Source: Monomorium pharaonis
Lineage: Eukaryota > Arthropoda > Insecta > Hymenoptera > Formicidae
Direction of reading: 5' to 3'
Length of the DNA stretch: 64,000 nucleotides
Assembly (NCBI RefSeq): GCF_013373865.1
Contig: NC_050468.1
Span: 21,656,774-21,720,773, forward strand
Below are positions 9,626 through 21,375 of this stretch, one piece after another (position 1 is the stretch's first letter; each line of letters opens with the position of its first letter). The position numbers were made by a program, and so were the translations under genes. Under the pieces are notes generated by a model, which had not been told where the DNA came from, made no database searches, and was given only the letters and a program-made list of their open reading frames with translations.

Positions 9626-11220
9626 CACGATAGCGGGAAAGAAGACGAAATTCTTTCTGAGCACGAGAAATTTTGATTGGGCAGCGCTGTTTTCTAGCAT
9701 TCCACAAGCACAAATGACGTTTTAGAGTGGAAAAATCACTTTCCTCTTGGACATGTAGATAGCCTCGATCAGGTTAAACGTATAGAATTTGGATAGATTG
9801 CCATTCCTTGAGTATGACCTTATTCCTTGCTTTGGTGGTAAGCAAGAACGATACGAAATATTTTTAGCAGAATTCAAAGCGATCTCATTTGATCAATTAA
9901 AAACCTTCGACAAATGAAATATATCCATATCTTAAGAGAACACACACACACAAACACATTTACACATACATACAAACGTGACTTAGTTGAAAATTATGAG
10001 CGCTTCGTTGAAAGTTAAAAATATTTATCGTCGTTTGAGAAATTAAGTGATGAAAGAAGAAAATGATCTATGAGAACTTTGGTATCCACAGTTGATTACA
10101 TATATCCACTATATATAACGTTTTTGTTCGATACATTAAGACTGCTGTTGTTTACGTATGGCTCGATTGATAAATTACGAATTAGCTGTCGCCGCAGCGC
10201 AGACGTGACGTCATTGACTGAGCGCGTTGGACTGCTAAGTCGAGTGTAGCTTATATAAACAGCATAATTTGTTGAAGGTGCCTTATTTGTGTAGAGAAAT
10301 GTGGAGACGATCAAACCTTAGAAACAGTGAAGTGACGTGTTAACGTGGCAATCTTAGCGTGGAGCTGATTGAGCGTGAAGCGGACAATCTGTAATTTGTA
10401 TATATAACAAAAAGAAAAAATGGAGGGAGAAACATTGCGTGGACTTTCGTAGATAATTCGCGGCAATAAAACGTAGAGCCTACTGAACGATAGAACGGAA
10501 TCGGCAAATCTCCATCTCTGGGAGATTTTAACGCAATTCTGGTGAATGCGCGAGACTGGGCTACGTACAAAAATATAGGCTCGGATATTAGCGGGAGGCG
10601 AATACTCAAAATATTTCCTATTTCGTAGATTAGTACTCTTCGATAAATACATCTAATTGTACACGCGGTATAAATTTAAGAACTAAGCATTATATTATAG
10701 CGAGTCTTAAGGATCACATTTGAAAGTTTTTACATGTTCTTATATTACGTAAACATTCATTCTCCTTTCCCTTCCCTTCCCATAGCTGTGAATGCGAGGA
10801 GCGTTGTAGCTGCGTACGAAGGATAATTATTTAAATCGTAATTCCTCGCGAGTGACGTTTTACGTACACATGTCCGTTTAAATAAATTATATAGATATAT
10901 ATAGATAAACTATAAAGAGATATTGTACATATATATATAATGACAAATTTTATCACCTTATTATGCTATATCAGTTAAGAATTTAATCGAGGAATGTTCG
11001 AAGCAAAATCAAAGTTATGGCTGGAGCCAGCCCGGACCAGAGAGACCGGGGCCCTCTGACTTCCAAGTGTCTTATATCTTTCTCTCTTGCTCCCTGTCTC
11101 TCTTCTTCTCTTATCATAACCGTCTCATGATAGACAGGCAGACCAGAAATCGGATACGATTATAGGATGATTGAGAGAATGCAAAAAATTAAATCCGTCA
11201 ATACTTCAACACGTTGGCTG
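9626..11220. other. Intergenic DNA between convergent PI4KB and ST7
   Basis: No coding exon is recognised on either strand. Short open frames near 10,100-10,650 do not resemble any protein I know and may be UTR or spacer. There is a short CA-type run near 9940-9970. Confidence 0.55.
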
Positions 11221-11223
11221 TCT

Positions 11224-11942
11224 TTTATTTCCGGCGAACTCTCGTAAAAATTGTATATTATATATGTGATTAATGCGAAGGATTTTAACATTCTCGTATT
11301 TATGTTCTATGTACGAATGATTGCAGAGGGATATGCGAGAAAGGGGATATCTACAACCCTTTATCCCTTGTCGATTGAACATGCCCGCGAACTTACTTCC
11401 TGTTCTGTCGACACGTGAAATGTCAAGATCTCTGATTTGCCTTGATCTTTCACCTCATTACAAGCTATTGATAATATCCATCATTGAATAAATACGAATG
11501 CGATAAAACAAAGAGAATTTATTTAGCACCCACAACTGTCATCTCGCATAAATTTGTAATCGCTTATCAGTAATCGTGATAGAGCGATTGTTTAATAATG
11601 CATCATATATAATATAATAATATATAATATATATACATATAAAATATGTATATGTATATTATATAATATCTATTATACAATATATTATGCATATAATATG
11701 TAACAAAAATGATACCATCGAAAATTCTTGTTACTATTATATTGTTTCAAAAAATTAAACTTAACGGCACATAAACACAATCATCGCTACGAGATATCAT
11801 TATGGTATCAGTCACGATAAAATTGTAAATTAGAATTTTTACACGCATACCTAACATACGCCTAAGACGGTAGAAAGCAATAAGTATATCGCAAGTATCA
11901 CAATAAGTCTTAAGTTAATGGAGATCATATGGAAATACAGCC
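11224..11942 (-). other. ST7 3' UTR region with candidate poly(A) signals
   Basis: On the - strand, AATAAA appears at 11518-11523 and again at 11224-11229, downstream of the ST7 stop at 11943. A strongly AT-rich, partly palindromic stretch (about 11,600-11,700) lies between the stop and the signals. Which signal is used cannot be told from sequence. Confidence 0.45.
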
Positions 11943-13063
11943 TTATATTCTAGAGAGCTGTTGTAATAAGTTAGAGGGCAAGATAGCTAGCTTGTCAAGA
12001 AGGTAATAAAACGGATGAGAGAACCAGGCGAGCATCGAACGGGCGACTACGCCCATGGTGTCCGGGTACTGGTGAGTCAGCAGTGCTAGTAACGCGGTGA
12101 ACGAGCACAAACCGGCGGTGAAGAGGATGAAAAAAGGTAATTCCTTCTTCGGGTAGACGCTGACGTCGTGAAACGATGGCAGGAGTTCCCGGTCGGCGCA
12201 TTCGGTGCACGTCGGATACGGGTAGAACAAATGCCCACGCTCGAGCGGATAGGGCAACATCCTAAACGTGCCCTCCCAGGTACAGTGAAGCAGATTCAGG
12301 GCACCCTCGATCTGCTTCCAATGTGCCAGATGGAAGAACGCGTATGCAATCGCTTCGGAGTCACCGCGCTTTAGCACGTGCTCGGGCGGGAGGATGAGCG
12401 GTTTCATCTCAAGGAGATACTTGGGTACATGAGGATTGAATTCCACTGCCCGATGGATCGCTTCCACCGCCGACATTTCGGCTGTGGTCAGACCGCGCTT
12501 GCTGGCAATGTCGGGCGAGAACTTGTCCGCCACCAGGCGTGCCTTCAGCAGCGCTGCTGTGTAGCAGATGGTTGCCGATTTCGGCAGGCTTATGTCGTCG
12601 TATTTGGCTAGCACAGCCTGCACGTCCGCGTACGCCTGCATCTCTAGCAGGGTTTCGATCAAGTTCTCGTGAATATTCAGCACATTCATGATCGGGGGCA
12701 CCTCCTTCGTGAGATCGCGAAACATCTTCACCGCCTCCTTGAGCTTCCCCAATTTCCTCGCGCACATCGCCAGTCTTCGTTTTATGTAAATCAACACATT
12801 TGTATCCCTCCTGTGTATCGCCTCGGCTATGGAACCTTGATGTTGGGTATTTTGCGACTTTCTGTAATTGTTCTCAGCTACCTTCAGTGCTTGCTTGAGA
12901 ATCTTCTCCGCCTCGACGATGGTGGTGGCCTCTTCCTCGGCAAGAAGAATATAAGCTGGTGCACAATCGGGATTACGATCGAGAGCATTGTGTGCAGCTT
13001 GTATTCTCATCATTGGATTACGCTCTCTCCATGCTGTTTGCATGATCTCGTACTCTGCTTTAC
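11943..13063 (-). CDS. ST7: ST7 coding exon 2 (residues 145-517 and stop)
   Basis: One uninterrupted 1121-base exon encodes KAEYEIMQTAWRERNP through to the stop TAA at 11945-11943. The acceptor TTTTACAG precedes GTAAAGC. It covers the TPR-like helical region and the C-terminal membrane segment. Confidence 0.95.
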
Positions 13064-13752
13064 CTGTAAAAGAAATGATTTTCTTAAAAACACTTAGAGT
13101 CTTAAGAGCAAAGAGAATAGAATTAATCTCTCTAATTATGTGATCAAATATCTCCAAATCCTTACAAACATTTTTCACAAAACAAATCACAAGGGATACT
13201 TATTCTTCAAATAGTAATGTAAATACACAAAATTATAAAAGAAAATATACACAATAAATTATGAAAAACTCGACATAGAGTTAGGATTAGTCTTTTTGAT
13301 GTAAATGTTTGGATCGTACCGGTGTCACCTTCGCAGGTGAAGAACGTCTGATGATCCTGTGCAGACAAGTTCATGTCGTAGTATGTGAGAGGCTCCTTGT
13401 TGGTGGCCCAGAAAAACCTCTGATACTCCGCACCCCTAAAAAGATTGATCGGATTGCGCCAGACCTTACACTCGGGCACATTTTGGTGACTCGAGGAGCC
13501 TCCGGAGCCCCCGCTGAGGCTCGTACCATTGCCGTCGTTATTGCTGTCACCGCCGCCGATCCACGGCGAGATGTGATTGAGCGACACCTGCTCGATGAAC
13601 GAGGTGCCATACTTCCTGAAGTACCACCACTCGAAGATGAGAATCAGGCCGGAGATGAGGGATGACGTGCCGGTGAGGGCGACGTAGAACTTTGGGGTTA
13701 GGGTGTTCAGGAGCAATGTCGAGTCCCACATGCTGGTGAATAGCAGTGCCAT
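11943..13752 (-). CDS. ST7: Suppressor of tumorigenicity 7 homologue (ST7), complete, two coding exons
   Basis: ST7 is a conserved metazoan multi-pass membrane protein. The human gene was named as a candidate tumour suppressor and its molecular activity is not settled. Coding exons are 13752-13320 and 13063-11943, joined at a phase-1 GT..AG intron, giving 517 residues. Visible features: a membrane segment at about 22-40 after TLTPKFYVALTGTSS, EWWYFRKYGTSFIEQVS, a Gly/Ser/Asn loop at 66-91, ECKVWRNP and LTYYDMNLSAQDHQTFFTC. Exon 2 adds AWRERNP, TAYILLAEEEATT-like repeats, SLPKSATICYTAALLKAR and a second membrane segment at about 455-476. The C-terminus QQLSRI matches the human isoform ending in HQLTRI. 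Identity to human ST7 is high along the whole length. Confidence 0.97.
13064..13319 (-). other. ST7 intron
   Basis: A 256-base AT-rich intron on the - strand. The open frame running through it from exon 2 is intronic read-through: its residues lose all similarity to ST7 exactly at the acceptor. Confidence 0.9.
13320..13752 (-). CDS. ST7: ST7 coding exon 1 (residues 1-145)
   Basis: Two in-frame ATGs are possible: 13752 (MALLFTSMWDS) and 13731 (MWDS). The first has the better context (ATAAATGG). Homology begins only at LLNTLTPKF. The donor ACCG|GTACG gives a correct phase-1 junction; the earlier GT in GAAGGTGA would not join in frame with the homology. Confidence 0.9.
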
Positions 13753-14235
13753 TTATGCTCGAGAGAGAGAGGCCACTCCGCGCGCGCTCCCGATTACGCT
13801 TGGATCCGCCGAAGATGCTGCTCGTCGCTGTTCACGCGAGGCGACCAGTGTTCTTCACCTGTCGTTCACCACACGGCGTCCGACATCCGGAACACGGGGG
13901 GCTAACGAAAAAACTACGCTCCTCTAGCGTCGCTATGTATGTGGGAACTCATTCGCGAACTCGTCTCGCGTATCGAAGTGAAAACTGAACGATCGTGGTT
14001 ATCCGACTCGACACGCGTGCATCATCGCCACGCATCTCCCGGCGCGTAGTAAATATTTTCGACCGATGCTGCGATATCAGTGCTGACAATCTGAAATGAG
14101 CTTCCCTCTTGGTTGATAATAATGCTAGGTTAATCAACCACCGGTTGATAAGAAAATAACGCGCGCGTGAATCATCGATCGTTAATAAATAAAATTTTCT
14201 GATTGTTGCCACTCTGGTGTGATCTAACAGCAATA
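13753..14235 (-). promoter_or_regulatory. ST7 promoter and 5' UTR region
   Basis: CpG-rich sequence upstream of the ST7 start. On the - strand a TCAGT initiator lies at 13988-13984, which would give a 5' UTR of about 235 bases if unspliced. Open frames on the + strand here are by-products of composition. Confidence 0.45.
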
Positions 14236-15348
14236 GATAACAGCACGAGTTCGTCGTTTTGCATTCATTTGTTTGCCGCTAGATGAAGCTGAGTGGTTTA
14301 ATCGACCATCTAATCAATTCTCACATTTTATCTTTTTCTATTCGCAATATAAAAAAGCTTTGCGTATGTTCGTTGCAATTTATCACAAAGACTGCATATA
14401 TTTTGATAAACGTTAAGTAAAAAAGCTCTTCTTGTATACAATTTATAAAAAAAATATAAAAGACAGTATAGGCACATATTCCTAAAAAAATTTACCGTCT
14501 TCTATATTTCTTTAATAAAAAGAACTTTGACATCAAGATATTTAGACATTTAGAATTCACAAACAATAATAATAATATTAATCGCGAAAACTCATTAATC
14601 CGATATAGGTCCGTTAAAACGGCACTCCCTTATTTCTCGGAAAATAAACATTACATTTTATCAATATCGATAAAAACATGACCTGCTTAAGTAATTAAAA
14701 AAAGTGAAAATCCACAGTTTGTACATTTATGACTTTTTCAATTAAAAACTGCTAAAAACAAATGTTTTACAAGCAAGACTAAAATTTACACGAATTTTTT
14801 TTGTAGATTACATACTTTTATTAAAAAAATGTTATACTGGTATTAATATTAGTCAGTAATTATTACTTATTTTGAGTAATAAATGTATTAACAGCAATAC
14901 TAAAAATAAATATTAATTATTGACCAATTTAATACTGTCCACTATTACATTTTTATAAGGGTGGTTTAAACAATTGCAAGTTTATTATTAATATTAGATC
15001 ATTTTATTTGTTTATAACACGTGCTATACTCTTCCACTAAATTTTTTACTACAGTAAATAATAATAAATCAATTATCTCTGCTTAATATATATATAGAGA
15101 GAGAAAGATTTTACTTAAGAAATTTTAATAATATTTAAATAATTATAAAATAAAACATATAAATATAAATATAATTAACACATTGATAAATTGATACACT
15201 GAATAAGCATATCCAATTGCGTAAAAATCGTAAATCACAGAAATTAGAACTATTTAAATTTATCCAATTTTAATCACATAAATATTATAATTTTAATGTG
15301 TGTTTGTATGTATGTGTAATACTTATAATAATATATATTCTTTACGTA

Positions 15349-15350
<2 letters not shown>
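14236..15350. other. AT-rich intergenic DNA
   Basis: Strongly AT-rich. I see no exon, RNA gene or ordered repeat. Confidence 0.55.

Positions 15351-15391
<41 letters not shown>
15351..15391. repeat. (AT)n microsatellite
   Basis: About 20 uninterrupted AT units. Confidence 0.95.
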
Positions 15392-15396
<5 letters not shown>

Positions 15397-18300
15397 AAAT
15401 GTTAATATAATCTGTGAGAATATTTTGAAATACGAATATTACAGGCTCCAACTTTCTTTCTATTAATTCTTATTCAAGGACGAACATATCTATCTATCTA
15501 TCTCTGCACGAGCAAAATAGAAATTCTGAAGCTAAACGATTACGAGCGTTACGTAAGTACGAGGAAGCAGATAACCGGAATAATGGAAACGCATGGTGGA
15601 CAGATAATAGGTTACTACGGACACGCGATTATTTTACATGACGCCTCTAACGTCAGCGAATCCTTTCGCGCGTCCGAAGGTCTTTCCTTCTATCTTTCTT
15701 CCTTTCCTCGAGCGCTGGCACTTTGCTCGTCCCAATAACCTACTTATCGAAGAAGCGTCTTCAAGATATTTACCGCGTGTACAGAACGCTTCGCGATCTT
15801 AGTTTAACGAGAAATTCTCCAACTAATCCTTAAAGTCGAATCCTTCTAGCGAAAACATTCAATCGTTAATGGTTATCGGATTTGCAAACGATCGAAGATT
15901 ATTAGCGAACCGAATTTCCAAGAACTCGGATGGATAATAATAAAACTACATTTCATAGATATTGTCTAGCGAATTTTAATAGAATTTCAAATTGCAGTTG
16001 TAAGTGACAAAGACAAATATGATAAATGATGATTTCTTACGACATTTCCGCACGAGAAGACTCAATTGCTGTAATTACATTAATTTATATTCATGTAGAT
16101 TAACTTTCATCTCGGTTTAATTTACTTTTTATTTTTTTCTAGTTTCCAGAGTTAAAAAAAGAATAAGCGGATGCAAGATTAAAGTTAATCTATATACAGG
16201 ACAAAAGAATCTCTCTTAAATTTAAAACTGTCTATAAAATACTTTATTACACCTTAATCTATTCAAAAAATTTCACACTCAATGTAACGTACTGTTACGT
16301 ACTTGTGCTATAATACATTTATATTTATTTGCTGCTAAAAAAAATCATATTAACACTAATGCGCTATATGTTGGTGTTTGCTGTAGGATATTTTTCATTG
16401 TTGAAGATAACTTTCGACCACTGTCATCCCAAATTTTCTTTAAAAAGTTCTCAACCACGGCAATAAGCTTCCATCGAATTTTTGCAACCATTTTTTTCAT
16501 TAGGATTTTTTTAAAATTTCGAATATTTACTGTATACTTTAATCCTTGAATATATGTAATCGATTCGCTTCTAGATTTCGCATGAAAAGCCACTTTTAAA
16601 GCACATTTCGGTAATATTTTTCCCAACCGTACTTTCCGATCGGACGGAAAGGATTGAATTATTCGGCTAAGCCGATAAAAAGGCGGATAAAGGCGAGGCG
16701 AATGTGATCGTAAACAGCGTTAAATGCGAAAGCGCGATAAAATGATTTTCAACGAAGGTATTTGCGTAGCTCTCTGTGTAGAGAACAGAGAAGCTTAAAG
16801 CCGCATGTTATTTATAGTAACAATCAAGGAATAATCCGTTTTACAAGAAAATCTCTTTCTAACAGTCTAATGCCTTTAAGATCATTCATCTTCGACTTTA
16901 ATTGATCGCGGAAAATAGTTCACTGACATATATATTCAGATAGGTAACTTGCTCGCGTCGAGACGTCATCTTCCGCGACGTCTTTAACATGATAAATGCA
17001 TCTGCATTTAAATTTGTTTGACTACGACACTGAGCGTCCTATCTTCTTCGCCGCTTTCGAGAGACATTTTCCTGCGCGTCGGCGTCAATGAAAGGATGAT
17101 TTTCACAGGCGATCTCGCTTGTCGCTGATATTTCCGTCACCGTTGTACGCATCGTCAAAGGAAAGTAAAGAAAGTCTTGAAATCGGCTGCATCGCTTCGT
17201 TTATCCCTTGAGAACGCAATACTCGGAAGCAGGGATAAAACAGAGGTGAAAATCGTGCAATTTATTCAGCGAAAAAAGGAACGCGTCTAGAAGATGCAAC
17301 TTCGCATGGCCATGTATATCGGAGAGAAAACGTAAAGAGGCTTCCAAATCCCTGAACACAATGAGAGCAATGTAGCGTACAAATATCTACAAAATTCTCG
17401 TAATTCGAAAATACTTAAGCAAGTTGTGGGAGACATAGTGGGGGAGGTAAGGAATTGCTGAATGCGTACCATTCGCTCTAAATCTCATCAATTTAATATT
17501 CTTATTAAATATTAGTGATAGAAACCTTAAAGAAATAAGGAATAAGTAATATAAACAAAAATTTAAGAGATTATAACTTGTTTTGTGCATGTTAACGATA
17601 TTTCTAAAAATCAGATAAAATTGATTTTTATTTTTTATTTTAATTTATGTATAGCTGCTAAAAAGATATAAACCATGTGATTTTATACTAAATTTTTCTA
17701 TTTTCATAAAAGAAGATTTTAATTATAGAATATCATAGGATAAGATAGATGGTACAATAGTAAACCTAATAATTAATTAAATATTAATAATAAAAATAAA
17801 TTTAATAAAATTAAGCCATGCTTTCACTATTTACTTTTTTATTGTCTATTAATTGTTTAAAAATATTTGATCTCTTTTTTATAAATGATTAATAAAACAA
17901 GTAATAATTCATATTTTCTTATACTTTTAATTATTTAAATTAATAAAATTGAAACTTTCAAAGACGATATCATTATTAATTGCCTAAATTACACTTTTTG
18001 TAACATGTTAAAAAAAAAACTTATAATATATATTTATAACTTTTTTACATATTACAATAAATTAATTTGTTATTGGTAAATAATTAAATATTGTAATAAT
18101 TTATTTATGTTACAAATGAACCCCAAAATATAGGATTGATAAATATGCGATTAAAAACAGCTCAAGTCATATGCATTTGACAACTTTCTCCTATCTCTTT
18201 ATTTTCATGCTAATATACTTTCGATTGAGAGTTTTCTCTTCTTCAAATATTTAGATTGCAAATTGTATTTACTATTGCACATGCAAAAACAAACTGTTGT

Positions 18301-18640
18301 TATCGTTATTACAATTGGGAATATTATCGCATTAAGAAAAAAAAACGACTATAATAGTCATTTTTAATGCCAACTATATATTTATAATTGTTTTAATCTT
18401 GCAAATTATAGCTATCAATAATTATTACTATGTAAATAGTAAACGTGATAAATATAAAGAAAATAATTATATTCACTGTAATTGTGATTGCATTTACTAC
18501 ATGGAAGTATTCATTTTATTTTTACCATATTTTAATTAATATACTTTACTATTTTGAAATTTGAAATTATCATAATTTATAATAAAGGCTTTTCACAGTC
18601 AGCAGAATTATAAACATAAGGTAATTATTACTAACATTAC
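15392..18640. other. Intergenic DNA, AT-rich with a mixed patch
   Basis: A TATC run at about 15490-15504 and mixed-composition DNA at 15,500-15,900 and 16,620-17,480 show no coding similarity. An open frame on the - strand at 16626-16345 (93 codons, starting at TTG) matches nothing I know. The rest is AT-rich. Confidence 0.5.
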
Positions 18641-20050
18641 AGCAATAATAATTGTAAAAATGGAGCTCCTAACCATTATCGTTATTTTACTATGCAATTA
18701 CAGTCACAAATCCCAAACACTTTTCTGTTACAATCAGTGTGAACACGAAAACTCGTTATATCCTCCCCGGGGAAAAAAAGGGGGGAAAATTTCTTTGTGT
18801 ACACACGCCGCCGTCCTTTTCCTTTTCCCCGTCCACGCGTGCTCTTTCCCCGGCTCCGTATCTCCGTATAGTGGTACAGTCGATCGGTGGGTCGGTCACT
18901 GAACCGCCGCCGTCTCGTCCCATTCCGTCCCATCCCACCGCGCCAGCCGCCGTACGATCGAGCCGGTACCGTTAGGATCTCGTCGCGATTCGCCTGGAAG
19001 CAGACAACGCGGAAAAGCGAGCCGGAACTGCGCGTACACCGTCTCTCCCTCCTTCCTCCCCCCACCCTCCCCCTCGCTATCCTTTCCCACCAGATCTCGA
19101 GGATCCGACCGTGGAAATTTTCACGGAGCGACCCCTGATCCCGGGGAAGTGGAATTTCGATTAGTGCGGTTAAAAGATTCAGATATCAGGACGTAAGGCC
19201 GAATTCCCTCAGCATCACTTTGCGCCCGCACGAAATCGCGGATTTGCGCGCTTGTGTCTCTATACCGATTTCGGCTCCACTTTGCACGCCGTCTTCGCAG
19301 CGCTATAAACTGTATCTCGGATATCAAATGTGGAATCACGGTACTTTGCATTCGCGATTCAGAACGGAAGGGGGGGGGGAGAGAGGGGGGAAAGAAGATT
19401 CGGCCGAGCGATCGCCGGATTGATAACGCAATTAAAAATTCGCTGTTCTACTCGCTATAATTAAATCTCCCGGCTGTTCGGCCGAGTTTGTAATTACGTG
19501 CTCGAAGTTCGGCCGCACACTTTCGCCGCGATGTATTCCCGTAATCCTCCTTCTCTCTCTCTCTCTCTTTCCCTCTCGTGGTTTCTCGTGTTTCCCCGCA
19601 GCCACGCCCCCTGTCTCTCCGCGTCCTCGCGTCTCCCTTTTCCGGCGGTTTCCACGGGCTCGCCGAAGGCGGATGCCAACTCCGCCAAGTTTCGGCGTAT
19701 AACCGTGTAACGAGGTACCTATATATGACGTCGCGCGGCACAGTCAATCCCGTATCGCTAACCGTACCGTGTGCACGCGCGCGTACACTCGAAATGCATT
19801 GATGCCAGGGCATTTTAATGGGGCGGTATATCGATAGACGACGCCGTATATTCGCAAACTCGAACTGCTCCGACGGACGCGAACGCGATCTCGGGGGAAA
19901 AACTGAAGAGAGAGAGAGAGAGAGAGGGGCAGGGAGGGACGCGCGGATTTTTCCAGCATTACATTAAACTTTATTTCAGACGCGGATACTCATCATTCAC
20001 GCCGTCTCTCCAATCAAACTTTTCAAACGCGATGGCGCGCGTCTCGCGGG
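18640..20050. promoter_or_regulatory. CpG-rich island, possible promoter
   Basis: The composition shifts abruptly from AT-rich to GC/CpG-rich near 18,770 and returns near 20,050. It holds C-rich and CT-rich runs (19,040-19,080; 19,550-19,575) and a G-run with GA repeats (19,367-19,395). No initiator-donor pair is convincing. Frames are open on both strands and low in complexity, so none is called as a gene. Confidence 0.35.
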
Positions 20051-21321
20051 TCGCCCGGAAGCAAGTTTCATAACTACGTCAATGTGGCTAATGCAGTGAT
20101 GAATCGGTATTTCAGTTTGAAGGAAGAACTTCGAGTTTCTGCAGGGCAGAAAAAAGAACGGCTGAACCGCGTAGAGACGCGGTACATTAATTTTATTATT
20201 ACGGAATAATGTTCTCTTCTATTTTTACGCCGGAATGCAATACATTAGCTACTTTATGTCTCGACGACTGTCCTCTTATCGTTCTCTCTATTGTGGAGCA
20301 AGTGACGCGAGACGAAGGATGTGTTCAAAAGGAATGGAATTTTATTAAATAGCAACCAATAACGCGATGCCTTCAAATACCGAAAATGTCCATTGATAGA
20401 TGCGGTTTCTTGGAAGGAAATAAAGAAGATGAAGATCGATATGTGAAACAAAATGATTTATTGGACAGAATAGAATAAATTACCAATCGTGGATAGGAAA
20501 TTTAGAAGTTTTATTGTTAGATAAAGAAAGAGGCTAAACGAATTACGGGGGAAGAACCAAAACAGATAAGAAGATCCAGATTTATTAGGGTATTATAGTT
20601 CAGGAACTGTTGTATTAACTTCTCTCCTCGGTCTTTAGCCTTTTATCAGAAGCGTGGTTATGAAATTTAATAACAAAATAAACAATTTAATACCTCGTAA
20701 TCTTCTGCAAAATTTTTAATCATTTTTCTCTCCTTTAAAGTCCAAATTACTATGTTTCCTAAAAGTTAAATGAGTAAATAATCGCGATATCGGTTTCTAT
20801 CTCGAGCAGCCAAAGGTTGGTACAATAAAGCGATCTAATATATATGGGGGGAAAAAAACGCGAAATCCATCTTGTTTCAATAAAGCTCTTATCGAGAAAG
20901 AAGTCGGGAAGTCAAGCTGTACTTTTTGCGGCATCTGTCTCCATATAGATATACATGTATGTATACTCTACGCTCTAACCTCCCTTTGCGGGTGCAGTTA
21001 ACGTCTTCGTCGTTACATTGACCCAGATAAACGACGCCGTCGCGCCTTAAAATGCTGTGCAATGTTGGACGTACCAACGCGAGAAGAGAGATGCGTGGGC
21101 GAGGGCGAAAAGTTACGCGGATATAAGTTTCATTCCCTCACTTCGTGCTGCCTTTTCTATATAAATTCTTCCAAAGAACTTTTAACAGGACAATATATTT
21201 ACCAAAAAAGAACCCAATCGACGATTTTTATTACTTTACGCAAGATTTGATGTAATATGAGGAAAGCATTCCACCACACCAAAGGAATAAGGCAAGTCTA
21301 TAATATACACAAAACTTATAT
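20050..21321. other. Mixed intergenic or intronic DNA
   Basis: No exon, RNA gene or clear repeat is recognised. Short frames near 20,900-21,250 are not supported. Confidence 0.45.
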
Positions 21322-21324
21322 GTG

Positions 21325-21356
<32 letters not shown>

Positions 21357-21375
21357 ACACACGTGCGCGCGCGCG
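21322..21375. repeat. (AC)n then (GC)n alternating tract
   Basis: About 40 bases of AC repeat followed by GTGCGCGCGCGCG. Strict purine-pyrimidine alternation makes this a Z-DNA-prone tract. Confidence 0.9.

Noticed and set aside
16345..16626. A 93-codon Lys-rich frame on the - strand
   Set aside because: Begins at TTG, matches nothing I recognise and shows no transposase motif. Could be debris, but not supportable.
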